From contig CAUWFN010000001.1 of the NCBI GenBank assembly GCA_963558075.1, positions 1-64,000 of the forward strand: a stretch of 64,000 nt of DNA. Direction: 5' to 3'. The DNA comes from CALHKP01 sp963558075 (GTDB lineage Bacteria; Bacillota; Clostridia; Peptostreptococcales; Anaerovoracaceae). The translations under genes and the position numbers were made by a program. The notes beneath the pieces were generated by a model. That model made no database searches. It was given only the letters and a program-made list of their open reading frames with translations, and was not told the origin of the DNA. Of the stretch, positions 35,037-44,042 are shown in pieces (within the stretch, counting starts at the first letter, position 1; each line of letters opens with the position of its first letter).

Positions 35037-36296
35037 ATGTATACTTTTACAAAAAGTGATGAAATGCTGGCAAGAGCATCTAAGGTAATTCCAGCAGGCG
35101 TATACGGACATCTTGGTCCTGCTGAAGGATGCTTTATTCCAATTAGTGCATATCCAAAATTTAGCCAGAAAGCTAACGGTAGCAAATTCTGGGATATGGA
35201 CGGAAACGAATTTATAGATTATATGTGTGCATATGGACCTAACGTGCTTGGATATGGAGACGAGGACGTTGACAGAGCCTTTGCAGAGCAGGCAAAACTT
35301 GGAAACTGTACAACATCACCATCATACAAGATGGTAGAATTTGCCGAAAGACTTGTTGATCAGGTTAATTCTGCAGACTGGGCATTCTTTGCAAAGAACG
35401 GTAGTGATGTTACTACATTTGCAATGCTCATCGCCCGTGTTGCTACAGGAAAGAGCAAGATGATTTTCACAAAGAACTACTATCACGGAGTTCATCAGTG
35501 GACTCAGACAGTAGATGCTCCTTGGGTTGTACCAGGAGAAGTTGACAACAAAATCATGGTAGAGTTCAACGATGTTGAAGCTGTAAAAAAAGCAATAGAA
35601 GAGCACGGCGACGAAATAGGTGCATTTATCTCCACACCTTACATGCACGGAAACTTTGTTGACAACGTAACTCCTGCTCCCGGATACTGGCAGGAAATCA
35701 GAAAACTGTGCACAGACAATGACATTCTTTTAATCATAGATGATGTAAGATGCGGATTCAGACTTGATACAAGAGGAAGTGATTACTACTACGGATTTGA
35801 AGCTGATATGATTTGCTTCTGCAAAGCTCTTGCAAACGGATATAGTGTTTCTGCTCTATGTGGAAAAGATTTCCTAAAGGGTGATGCGGCAAGTATTGCA
35901 TATACAGGAAGCTACTGGCTGTCGGCAGCTCATTTTGCTGCAGGTATCGCTTGTCTTGACAAGATGGAAAAGCTAGGAGGCGGAGCAAAGCATAGAGAGC
36001 TTGGAACAAAAGTATGTGAGCAGCTTGCAGCTGCAGCGAAAAATAACGGTGTTGACCTTTCTATCACAGGTGAACCAAGTCTGTTCTATACAATGATTAA
36101 GAACGACTCAAGTCTTCTTCTTCACCAGGAATGGATTGCAAACATGGTGCAGAGAGGAATATTCATGACAAACCATCATAACCATTTCACTAACCTGTCT
36201 CTGACAGATGAAGACATCAAAAAGACTGGAGAGGTTGCTGACGAAGCATTCAAGGCACTTGTCAAAGCACATCCAGAAGTTGAATGGGGAAAATAG
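35037..36296 (+). CDS. Class III PLP aminotransferase, glutamate-1-semialdehyde aminomutase-like (operon gene 2)
   Basis: 419 residues of the fold I class III group. FAKNGSDVTTFAMLIARVATGKSK matches the phosphate-cup region of HemL-type enzymes; LLIIDDVRCGFR holds the pyridine-binding Asp; FCKALANGYSVSALCG holds the Schiff-base Lys. HemL itself is unlikely because no other haem gene is nearby and the context is transketolase and SCP2 proteins. Substrate inferred to be a ketose-type or hydroxyketone product of the transketolase, unproven. GGAGG 7 bases upstream; starts 11 bases after gene 1. Confidence 0.87.
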   Translation: MYTFTKSDEMLARASKVIPAGVYGHLGPAEGCFIPISAYPKFSQKANGSKFWDMDGNEFIDYMCAYGPNVLGYGDEDVDRAFAEQAKLGNCTTSPSYKMVEFAERLVDQVNSADWAFFAKNGSDVTTFAMLIARVATGKSKMIFTKNYYHGVHQWTQTVDAPWVVPGEVDNKIMVEFNDVEAVKKAIEEHGDEIGAFISTPYMHGNFVDNVTPAPGYWQEIRKLCTDNDILLIIDDVRCGFRLDTRGSDYYYGFEADMICFCKALANGYSVSALCGKDFLKGDAASIAYTGSYWLSAAHFAAGIACLDKMEKLGGGAKHRELGTKVCEQLAAAAKNNGVDLSITGEPSLFYTMIKNDSSLLLHQEWIANMVQRGIFMTNHHNHFTNLSLTDEDIKKTGEVADEAFKALVKAHPEVEWGK

Positions 36297-36324
36297 TTAA
36301 AGATATATACCGGGAGGAATTATT

Positions 36325-37194
36325 ATGGCTCTGAAAAAAGATGAATGGATTGCTTTAGAAAAGAAGGCATCACATTTAAGACAGCTTACTTTAGACACAT
36401 GTAACTGGGCAGGCAGTGCTCATATGGGCGGAAGCTTAAGCTCAATAGACTTTCTGACACTTCTATATTACAAGTATCTGAACTTTGATCCGAAGGATTA
36501 CGAAAATGAAGATAGAGACAGATGCATTGTCAGCAAAGGACATATCGGAGTTGCTCTTGCTGCACTGTTCTCAGATCTTGGACTTATAGAACACGAGGAA
36601 CTGAAAACCTTTAACTTGACAAACAGCAAGCTTGGAATCCATCTTGACTCTAACAAGGTAAAAGGTCTTGATACATCTACAGGTTCACTGGGACACGGAA
36701 GCGCAATGGCTCTTGGAATGGCACTTGCAGCAAGAGTTAGAGGAAAAAAATATAAGACATGGCTGCTTTTAGGAGACGGCGAATGTGACGAGGGAAGCGT
36801 ATGGGAAGCTGCAATGGCAACTGCAAACTATAACGTGACAGACCTTATTACAGTGGTAGATAGAAACAAAGCAATGATAGACGGATTCACAGAAGACGTT
36901 ATGAAGCTTGAGCCTTTTGCTGACAAATGGCGTGCATTTGGCTTTGATGTTATCGAAGTTGATGGACACCATATGGATAAGCTCAGCGATGCGATGGAAA
37001 AAGCTCTAGCAGCGACAGAAAAGCCTGTATGTATCATTCTTGATACAGTAAAAGGCGAGGGTATATCTTTCATGGCTGGTGACTACAAGTGGCACTATGG
37101 TGCGATGGATGACGAAAAGTACAAGAAGGCTACAGATGACCTGAAGAAGTACGAAGCTGAAAGAATAGAAAGAGCAGAAAGGGAGGCTAAGTAA
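36325..37194 (+). CDS. Transketolase, N-terminal (TPP-binding) subunit (operon gene 3)
   Basis: 289 residues, the pyrophosphate-binding half of a split transketolase. HMGGSLSSIDFLTLLYYKYL, SKGHIGVALAALF, STGSLGHGSAMALGMALAAR and the thiamine motif GDGECDEGSVWEAAMATANY...DRN are conserved. Split transketolases act on sugar phosphates, but many unassigned pairs use other aldehydes. It shares one base with the next gene (TAATG). It is not in a pentose phosphate setting. Confidence 0.92.
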   Translation: MALKKDEWIALEKKASHLRQLTLDTCNWAGSAHMGGSLSSIDFLTLLYYKYLNFDPKDYENEDRDRCIVSKGHIGVALAALFSDLGLIEHEELKTFNLTNSKLGIHLDSNKVKGLDTSTGSLGHGSAMALGMALAARVRGKKYKTWLLLGDGECDEGSVWEAAMATANYNVTDLITVVDRNKAMIDGFTEDVMKLEPFADKWRAFGFDVIEVDGHHMDKLSDAMEKALAATEKPVCIILDTVKGEGISFMAGDYKWHYGAMDDEKYKKATDDLKKYEAERIERAEREAK

Positions 37195-38264
37195 TGGGCG
37201 GCATGAATTATACAGCAGTTGAAAGTACAAAAATGGCGACTGCGGAGATTTATGGAAAAACATTAGTTGAGTTGGGAGAAAAAGACCCTAGAGTTGTAGC
37301 TCTTACTGCAGACCTTGCAAAATCAACTAAAATCGGTGATTTTATGAACAAATTCCCGGAAAGGTTTTTCAATGTCGGTATAGCAGAGCAGAACCTATTT
37401 GGTGTTGCAGCAGGCATGGCAAAATGCGGTCTTGTTCCTTTTGCTAGCACATTCTCTGTATTTGCATCCCTTCGTGCAACAGACCAGCTACATGCTGATA
37501 TATGCTATCAGAATGTAAATGTAAAAATAATCGGCACACACAGCGGAACATCTTTTGGTCAGGCGGGCTCAACTCACCATGCTATAGAAGACCTTGCAGT
37601 AGTAAGAAGTCTTGCGAACATGAGAGTTATCTGTCCTGCTGACGGATACGAAACAGCGAATGCGATAAGAGCAGCATATGAAATTGATGGTCCTGTATAT
37701 ATTAGAATTAATAGGGGATTTGACCAGACAGTATATACGGGAGAAGATTATGGATTTGAATTTGGCAAGGGCGTTCAGATGACTGATGGTGATGACCTTA
37801 CAATAATTGCTACTGGAAGCTGCGTATTCCAGGCTATCCAGGCAGCACGTATTCTAGAGGGCGATTACAACATCAATGCAAGAGTAATTAACATACACAC
37901 TATCAAGCCTATTGATAAAGAAATCATAGAAAAAGCTGTATTCGAGACACGCAGAATCATAACCGTAGAAGACCATACAGTTATAGGAGGGCTTGGCTCA
38001 GCTGTATCTGATGTTGTTGTTGAAACAGGTAAAGCTTGTGCATTCAAAAAACTCGGCTTAAACGACAGATTCAGTGCAATCGGATTCCATGAAGACCTCA
38101 TGTCAATCAATGGAATAGATGCAGAATCCATCGCAAAAGAAGCAGTTGAGATGATGAAAAAATCTAAGGTTGTTGAATTTGATAACGAGGGTACAATTGT
38201 CAAAGCTCTCAAGTTTGATGACAGAGACTTTGAGGTTGATATTGATTGGACTGACGAGGTGTAG
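37194..38264 (+). CDS. Transketolase, C-terminal subunit (operon gene 4)
   Basis: 356 residues, the pyrimidine-binding and C-terminal half. FFNVGIAEQNLFGVAAGMAKCG holds the catalytic Glu; FASTFSVFASLRATDQLHADICY and THSGTSFGQAGSTHHAIEDLAVVR follow, then the C-terminal domain (ITVEDHTVIGGLGSAVSDVV). GGGAGG precedes the ATG. It carries a roughly 40-residue C-terminal tail (DNEGTIVKALKFDDRDFEVD) not usual in this subunit. Forms one enzyme with the preceding gene product. Confidence 0.92.
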   Translation: MGGMNYTAVESTKMATAEIYGKTLVELGEKDPRVVALTADLAKSTKIGDFMNKFPERFFNVGIAEQNLFGVAAGMAKCGLVPFASTFSVFASLRATDQLHADICYQNVNVKIIGTHSGTSFGQAGSTHHAIEDLAVVRSLANMRVICPADGYETANAIRAAYEIDGPVYIRINRGFDQTVYTGEDYGFEFGKGVQMTDGDDLTIIATGSCVFQAIQAARILEGDYNINARVINIHTIKPIDKEIIEKAVFETRRIITVEDHTVIGGLGSAVSDVVVETGKACAFKKLGLNDRFSAIGFHEDLMSINGIDAESIAKEAVEMMKKSKVVEFDNEGTIVKALKFDDRDFEVDIDWTDEV

Positions 38265-38267
38265 ACT

Positions 38268-39089
38268 ATGGTTACACAGAATGATTTATATGCATCAAAG
38301 ATATTCTTCAACTCGGCAATTCCTCTTCTTAGAGTAATTATCGAGGATAAACCGGAGCTATCAAAAAAATTTGCAGGGAAAAATTTTGTTTTTCAGATTT
38401 CTGCAATGTATGACAAGGCTCCTGACGGAAAAATGGCTACTCACCTAGTGTGTGAAAACGGCAAGTTTACTGTTCATGTCTCAGACGTACATCCTAATCC
38501 GGATATTGAATTATGCTTTAGCGATTTGAATAAATTTATAGCATTTTTCACTGGACGTGGAACTCCACTTCCAAAGCTGAAGGGAGTGTTTAGTAATCTT
38601 GGAACATTCATTCCTCTTCTAAAAGGGCTTTTGACTATGTCAAAGCTTCTCAGTGCAGAGGATGCACCAAAGGATCCTGATGACCAAAAACTTACAGTAA
38701 AATTGTATTTTTACTTGCTTTCAAATGGAATCAGCCAGCTTAACAAAGCAGGTCATGAAAAAATACACAAGTGGGCACTTGAATCGCCAGATAGAGCTTA
38801 TGCTTTTGCTGTTACAGGTTATCCTGACCTACAAAGTTATATAAGAGTAAAGGAAGGAAATTCAAAGGCTGGAAGAGGCGAGTATCCTAGATGTAAGCCT
38901 TTCCTAACCCTTAGATTTGACAGTCCGCTTCATGCGCTTGATATTCTTATGGGAAAAGGCGATATGATAGAATATATAGCAGCCGGATACCTGACTGTTG
39001 AGGGTGCTCCGGAATTTGCAGCCGTAATAGGAGACTTCATGTTTGCAGTAGGTGATTATGCAAAAGGTCTGTATCTTGATTGGAAATAA
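38268..39089 (+). CDS. Tandem SCP2-like protein, second copy (operon gene 5)
   Basis: 273 residues. Like gene 1 it has two SCP2-like halves: about 60-150 (ATHLVCENGKFTVHVSDVHPNPDIELCFSDLNKFIAFFTG) and about 185-273 (LTLRFDSPLHALDILMGKGD, IAAGYLTVEGAPEFAAVIGD). Overall similarity to gene 1 is weak by eye but the arrangement is the same, so they look like distant paralogues. It starts 3 bases after gene 4 and a strong terminator follows, confirming it as the last operon gene. Confidence 0.72.
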   Translation: MVTQNDLYASKIFFNSAIPLLRVIIEDKPELSKKFAGKNFVFQISAMYDKAPDGKMATHLVCENGKFTVHVSDVHPNPDIELCFSDLNKFIAFFTGRGTPLPKLKGVFSNLGTFIPLLKGLLTMSKLLSAEDAPKDPDDQKLTVKLYFYLLSNGISQLNKAGHEKIHKWALESPDRAYAFAVTGYPDLQSYIRVKEGNSKAGRGEYPRCKPFLTLRFDSPLHALDILMGKGDMIEYIAAGYLTVEGAPEFAAVIGDFMFAVGDYAKGLYLDWK

Positions 39090-39140
39090 TGTGAAAAAAG
39101 AGTAAACTGCTACACGTAAAGTAGATAATTGAAAAAATAT

Positions 39141-39178
39141 AAAAACTGCCAGTAGAAATTTATCTGCTGGCAGTTTTT
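39141..39178 (+). terminator. Terminator of the SCP2/transketolase operon
   Basis: Sixteen-base arms (39141-39156 and 39163-39178) with one G-U pair and a 6-base loop, ending in TTTTT. Two bases later the group II intron begins. Confidence 0.9.
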
Positions 39179-39180
39179 AT

Positions 39181-39938
39181 GTGCGCTCGGCGAGCGCACA
39201 TTCTAACGGGCGAAAGTCCCGAATCCGCCCGGTAGTGGGAAGGATATAGCCGAAGACAAGGGTGTCTATCGTGAGGTAGAATCTGAAGGAAGTTGGATGT
39301 GGGGAACATACTAACCCACGGGCAAAGCTCCGGTCTGACGAACAGAAATCATATACGAGGTTATGTATGAGGGTAAGTCTTCCATACAAGATGAAGCCCA
39401 ATAACTACACGGAATCATACATAATAGATATGGCAGACAGATGGAGTGAAAGAATGTGTGAGTACCCGAGGAGGTCTGTGTGGAATGCTTTGAAAGAAGT
39501 AAGCAACATCGCAAGGTGTTGTTGACCACGCAGAAGTCAGCAGAGGTAATATATATGAGGGGATGGCTTAATTACTATGCAGTTGCAAGTATGAAAGGAA
39601 GTATTGAGACTCTCAACGGATGGTTATACCACAGAATAAGGATGTGTATCTGGAAAATGTGGAAAAGACCGAGAGGTAGAATGAAATACCTAATGAAGCT
39701 TGGAGTATCAAAAGAATTGGCATATATGACTGCAAATTGTCGGAAAGGTTATTGGTGGACATCTAACACACTAAGTGTGAAAATGGCACTCACAAAAGAA
39801 AGACTGATAAGCAAAGGATATTATGATTTATCCAACGCCTACCAGTCTATGCACGTCAACTATTGAAACCGCCGTGTACGAGAACCGTACGCACGGTGGT
39901 GTGAGAGGACGGGAGCTAGTCACTCCCTCCTACTCGAT
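39181..39938 (+). mobile_element. Collapsed group II intron
   Basis: The left end is GTGCG, the conserved group II 5' end, followed by a hairpin (GTGCGCTCGGCGAGCGCAC) and long G/A-rich domain I-like RNA sequence. The right end has a domain V-like hairpin (ACCGCCGTGTACGAG...GTACGCACGGTGGT, 39869-39902), then a domain VI-like stem, and ends CTACTCGAT. About 760 bases remain; a full element with its reverse transcriptase is normally 2 kb or more. Insertion directly behind a terminator stem and T run matches the target habit of class C introns, though the exact class is not settled here. The 3' boundary is good to a few bases. Confidence 0.85.
39480..39866 (+). pseudogene. Group II intron maturase, C-terminal remnant
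   Basis: Only the maturase (domain X) end survives: YMRGWLNYYAV, YHRIRMCIWKMWKRPRGR, and RKGYWWTSNTLSV...ERLISKGYYDL are group II intron-encoded protein motifs. The whole reverse transcriptase domain (with YADD) is missing and the reading frame start at GTG 39480 is an artefact of the deletion. It cannot support mobility by itself. It is nested in the intron at 39181-39938. Confidence 0.88.
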
Positions 39939-40066
39939 TACAAATGTGTTACATATTATATATTAGTAGATTGAAGCATATTATCTAGTAGAGTATAATA
40001 GTAAAGAAAAATGGCTTTACTTTCTAAGTATTTTGATGGAAAGCGAGGTTAAATAGAGGGGGACTT

Positions 40067-40648
40067 ATGAATTTTGGATTTTCGTTTTTCTTTACAAATA
40101 TTTTGCTAGGCATTGGACTTGCAATGGATGCGTTTTCTGTATCTCTCGCAAATGGATTGAACGAGCCTGATATGAAAAAACAGCGAATGGGTCTTATTGC
40201 TGGAGTCTTTGCAATTTTTCAGCTTGCGATGCCTATGATTGGATGGGTACTGGTATCTAATGCGGCAAAGCAGTTTGAGACTTTTGAAAAATGCATTCCT
40301 TGGATTGCATTACTACTTCTTGGAATTATCGGAGGCAAGATGCTTTTTGAGGGCATCCGAGATAGAGCAGAGAATACTAGTCAATCAGCCGTTGGAATAA
40401 AAGGCCTTATGGTTCAGGGAGTTGCAACCTCAATAGATGCTCTGTCTGTTGGGTTTACTATTTCAGGATACAATATTATAGAAGCATTTTGTGCATGCCT
40501 ATTAATTGGCATTGTTACATTTGTAATTTGCTGCTTGGGGCTTGCAATTGGTAAAAAAGCAGGAATGAAGCTTGCCGGAAAAGCTGGAATACTCGGAGGG
40601 GCTATTCTTATTTTCATTGGCCTTGAAATTTTTATAAAAGGTATATAA
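40067..40648 (+). CDS. mntP: Manganese efflux pump MntP
   Basis: 193 residues with six hydrophobic helices. GIGLAMDAFSVSLANG at the start and GVATSIDALSVGFTIS in the second half hold the two aspartates that form the metal site in the MntP family. Exports excess manganese. GGGGG before the ATG. I looked for a yybP-ykoY manganese riboswitch upstream and found none. A two-way terminator separates it from ppk. Confidence 0.92.
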   Translation: MNFGFSFFFTNILLGIGLAMDAFSVSLANGLNEPDMKKQRMGLIAGVFAIFQLAMPMIGWVLVSNAAKQFETFEKCIPWIALLLLGIIGGKMLFEGIRDRAENTSQSAVGIKGLMVQGVATSIDALSVGFTISGYNIIEAFCACLLIGIVTFVICCLGLAIGKKAGMKLAGKAGILGGAILIFIGLEIFIKGI

Positions 40649-40686
40649 AAATATGCAGACGTTTGATTTTTGTCTGCATATTTTTT
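40647..40686. terminator. Bidirectional terminator between mntP and ppk
   Basis: AAAAATATGCAGAC pairs perfectly with GTCTGCATATTTTT around an 11-base loop; T runs on both strands. Confidence 0.9.
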
Positions 40687-40708
40687 AGTGTATTTTTTAT
40701 TTGACGGT

Positions 40709-42877
40709 TCATCGATTTGATCTGAATTTATCTAAGATGCGGCTGAAGAAACCGTGTTTTTCTGGAATATATTCCATCTCTGTGTGAGAAGATGTTTTCA
40801 TAAATTGATCTTGGCTGCAGAAATCTAGCTCGCGGGATTTGTGCTTTCTACAATATACGCCATCGGCCATCATAAAGCTTGCTTTGCATTCATCGCGAAG
40901 TTGGCATGAAAGTATCCATTTAAGCTGATCTTTTATATCCGGGTCATGAATAGGACATGCAATTTCAACTCGTCTATTGAGATTACGCGTCATTATATCG
41001 GCAGAAGATATGTACAGGGCCTCATCTCCTCCTTTACCGAAACAGTATATGCGCGCATGCTCAAGGAAGCGTCCTACTATACTTGTAACGTGAACATTTT
41101 CTGTATACTCAGGAACACCTGGAAGGATACAGCATATTCCTCTGATGATAAGTTGAACCTCTACACCGGCCTGCGAAGCTTCGGCAAGCTTATCTATTAT
41201 ATCGCGCTCTGTAACTGAATTTGATTTTATGCAGATATATCCATCAGAGCCTTTTGATATTTCTCTATCTATTAGATCGCATAGAGTGCTTTTGATGCCA
41301 AATGGAGCTACGAGAAGCTCCTTGTATTCTCCTGCAAGATTGTTTATGAGCATGTTGCGGAAGAATGCTGTTCCATCTTCTCCGATTGCGTTAGATGCTG
41401 TCATAAGACTCAAATCTGTGTACATGGTGTTGGTCTTTTCGTTGTAGTTGCCTGTACCTATCTGAGTAATATATTTCATTTTTCCTTTACTTCTCATCGT
41501 AATTAGGCATATTTTGCTGTGACACTTGTAGTCTTCTACGCCGTATATAACTTGACATCCGGCTTCCTCAAGAATTTTCGACCATTCTAGATTGTTTGAT
41601 TCATCAAAACGTGCTCGAAGCTCCATAAGGACGATAACCTCCTTGCCGTTTTCGGCGGCTCTACATAGGGTGCGCACAATCTTTGATAGAGATGCCAGAC
41701 GATAAATAGTGATTTTTATTGATACTACATCCGGGTGCTCAGCGGCCTCATTTAGCAACTTGAGAAAAGGCTCTACGGAATCAAATGGGTAGAATAATAG
41801 CTTATCTTTTTTTAGAACCTGCTCTATCATGCTGTGATTTTGACTAATATCCTCGGGCCAGCGACCTACATAGTTTGGATAAAGCAGAGAAAAAGATTGC
41901 TCTGGTGTGAGTTCTGATGCAAGCTTGAAAACGTATCCCATGTTCAAAGGACACGAGTCATAATATACCTGATAAGGTTTTACATGCATCATTTCCATAA
42001 GCCTTGTAAGAAGTGCATCTGAAGGATGTCTATCAAGCTCCATGCGAACAACAGACTGGTACTTACGCTTTTTTAGTAGCTTTTCCATTATGAGACGAAA
42101 GTCATCTTGAGTGTCTTCGAATTTTTCTACATCATAGCTTATATCTGCATTTCGTGTTATTGCAGTAACGCAAGATTCACTTACCTTATATGAACCGAAC
42201 AAAGAAGATACCCAGTGTAGAATAATTTTCTCTGTACGAATGTATCTGATGTTAGACTCTGGTAGACGAACGTAAGGTGCAAGGGTGTCTGGAATTGGAA
42301 TAAGACCGATTGATTTTCGGCCTTTTTTATCTTCGAGCAGTGCACATATGCAAAGTGCTTTTGTTGTAAGTCTAGGTGCCGGGTGATGGGGTCCTACGAT
42401 GATTGGCGAGATAAAAGGCAGAATGTTTGCAGCAAAATAGCTTTCGACAAAACGCTTTTCCTTTTCTTTTAGCTCATCAAAGCAAAGATCCTCTATACCG
42501 GAGGTTTTTAGATCTGTCATAACAGATTCGTAGATTTGTTTTTTCTGTTTTATGAGTCCTGGTATGACGTTATAGATTTTACAAAGCTGTTCATCTGGAG
42601 TCAGACCTGTTTTATTATCTATTTCATCGGCATGAATTCTGGAAAGGTCAAAAAGACTTCCAACTCTTACCATAAAAAATTCATCTAGGTTACTGGAAAA
42701 TATAGATACGAACTTTAGTCTCTCCATTGGGGGAACGTATCGATCCTCAGCCTCTTCGAGCACTCTTTGATTAAACCTAAGCCAGCTGAGCTCACGGTTT
42801 TGAGTATATATATAATTCAATTCTTCTGATTTTAACTCTCCGGATTTTGATCGTCCAGATTTAGAATTGTTCTGCAT
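40709..42877 (-). CDS. ppk: Polyphosphate kinase 1
   Basis: 722 residues. Builds polyphosphate from ATP and can run backwards. NRELSWLRFNQRVLEEAED at the N-terminus, YKCHSKICLITM with the autophosphorylated His, SIVGRFLEHARIYCF with the second active-site His. Full length. The gene overlaps the end of ppx by 46 bases, which suggests coupled expression of synthesis and breakdown. Confidence 0.95.
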   Translation of the reverse strand: MQNNSKSGRSKSGELKSEELNYIYTQNRELSWLRFNQRVLEEAEDRYVPPMERLKFVSIFSSNLDEFFMVRVGSLFDLSRIHADEIDNKTGLTPDEQLCKIYNVIPGLIKQKKQIYESVMTDLKTSGIEDLCFDELKEKEKRFVESYFAANILPFISPIIVGPHHPAPRLTTKALCICALLEDKKGRKSIGLIPIPDTLAPYVRLPESNIRYIRTEKIILHWVSSLFGSYKVSESCVTAITRNADISYDVEKFEDTQDDFRLIMEKLLKKRKYQSVVRMELDRHPSDALLTRLMEMMHVKPYQVYYDSCPLNMGYVFKLASELTPEQSFSLLYPNYVGRWPEDISQNHSMIEQVLKKDKLLFYPFDSVEPFLKLLNEAAEHPDVVSIKITIYRLASLSKIVRTLCRAAENGKEVIVLMELRARFDESNNLEWSKILEEAGCQVIYGVEDYKCHSKICLITMRSKGKMKYITQIGTGNYNEKTNTMYTDLSLMTASNAIGEDGTAFFRNMLINNLAGEYKELLVAPFGIKSTLCDLIDREISKGSDGYICIKSNSVTERDIIDKLAEASQAGVEVQLIIRGICCILPGVPEYTENVHVTSIVGRFLEHARIYCFGKGGDEALYISSADIMTRNLNRRVEIACPIHDPDIKDQLKWILSCQLRDECKASFMMADGVYCRKHKSRELDFCSQDQFMKTSSHTEMEYIPEKHGFFSRILDKFRSNR

Positions 42878-43752
42878 AAGTAGCCCTCCCTTGCACCATA
42901 TTTACATATTACAATATCTTCTGCCTGGAACCTGCGGCATATGTGTTCAAGTATCATAGCGCCAGGAACCATAGTGTGGATACGTTCAGGCATTGACTTT
43001 AAAAGTAGCTGAATCATATCTTTGTCTTTGCTGCAAAGAAGGCTCAAGATTTCGCGCAGCTGTTTTGCTTTTATATGGTTTGAGTCATAGGAAAGACCGT
43101 ATGCTTTTTGCGTGATTTTTAAAATTGCCCTGGCAGTTCCGCCAACACAAAGAAGTGTAGATGTTCTGTCGAAGGTAAACCATGGGTTTTTATCAATTTC
43201 AAGAGTCAGTGCTTCCTCTATTCTTCTTATAGAGCCTTTGCCCGGCAGGATGTTTTTTACGCAGTCTTTATAAAGACGAAGGGAACCTACAGGGTAGCTG
43301 ATTTCATTTACAGCACGGCCGTCTTCGAACCTTAGAACCTCGGTACTGCCGCCTCCTATATCGATGAAAGCTCCATTTTTTAGATGAGAGTCGTGCATAG
43401 CACCGTAAAAACCGCACAGGGCTTCCTCGGCGCCTGTCAAAACATCGACACAGAAGCCGGTAGCGGCTTTGACAGCGTGAATCGCCTCATCGGTGTTTTG
43501 AATGTTTCTTAGGGACGCCGTAGCAAAAACAGCAACATTGGAAATTTCCAGTGTTGCTAGAATTTCTTTGAATCTCAGTAAGTCTGAGCATGCGCACTGT
43601 ATGCCCTCGGAAGAGAGTACGCCATTTTCAACGTAGCCGGCAAGGCCAGTCATTGCTTTTTCTTTAAATAAAATTTTAAACTCCGAGCCGTTTACTTTGT
43701 AAACTGTAAGTCTCATGGAGTTTGAACCAATATCAATTATTGCCTGTTTCAT
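42832..43752 (-). CDS. ppx: Exopolyphosphatase / pppGpp phosphohydrolase (Ppx/GppA)
   Basis: 306 residues of the actin-like ATPase fold. AIIDIGSNSMRL, FATASLRNI, GAEEALCGFYGA and GAFIDIGGGSTEVLRF are the family phosphate loops. Hydrolyses polyphosphate ends or pppGpp. I start at ATG 43752, where MKQAIIDIGSN begins; a TTG at 43773 adds seven residues. It lacks the long C-terminal HD domain of the E. coli enzyme, as usual in Firmicutes. First gene of a two-gene operon with ppk. Confidence 0.92.
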   Translation of the reverse strand: MKQAIIDIGSNSMRLTVYKVNGSEFKILFKEKAMTGLAGYVENGVLSSEGIQCACSDLLRFKEILATLEISNVAVFATASLRNIQNTDEAIHAVKAATGFCVDVLTGAEEALCGFYGAMHDSHLKNGAFIDIGGGSTEVLRFEDGRAVNEISYPVGSLRLYKDCVKNILPGKGSIRRIEEALTLEIDKNPWFTFDRTSTLLCVGGTARAILKITQKAYGLSYDSNHIKAKQLREILSLLCSKDKDMIQLLLKSMPERIHTMVPGAMILEHICRRFQAEDIVICKYGAREGYLCRTILNLDDQNPES

Positions 43753-44042
43753 ACTATTTTTATATCCTTTCAACCATATATTTTATAGCGGGAATGTTAA
43801 ATCAAAGTGCATAGAAATGTTAAATATATTTAAAGTTTTTGGCAAAATAGGCAAGGATGTGAGACAAAATGGCTTGAAGAAGCTTTGATTTTTGTTTTTG
43901 GAATGCTCATTTGATATGCTACACACTTTTGTATTTACGGAGGAACACGAATTTGATATAATATTATATAGTTGTATATTTGAACCGGAAAAGGTGGGTT
44001 CGGATACAGCCTCAGCACTATAAAACTGGAAGGATGACTAAT

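Noticed and set aside
35037..36296. Annotation as glutamate-1-semialdehyde aminomutase (hemL)
   Set aside because: It is of the family, but there is no haem gene nearby and it lies in a transketolase operon; the substrate is left open.
39480..39866. Functional reverse transcriptase gene
   Set aside because: Only the maturase end is present; no YADD or other RT blocks.
40022..40066. yybP-ykoY manganese riboswitch before mntP
   Set aside because: The gap between the intron and mntP is about 128 bases and lacks the conserved paired-loop core.
43980..44042. Longer start for the nuclease
   Set aside because: It would place a basic stretch before a clear lipoprotein signal; ATG 44043 has the better ribosome site.
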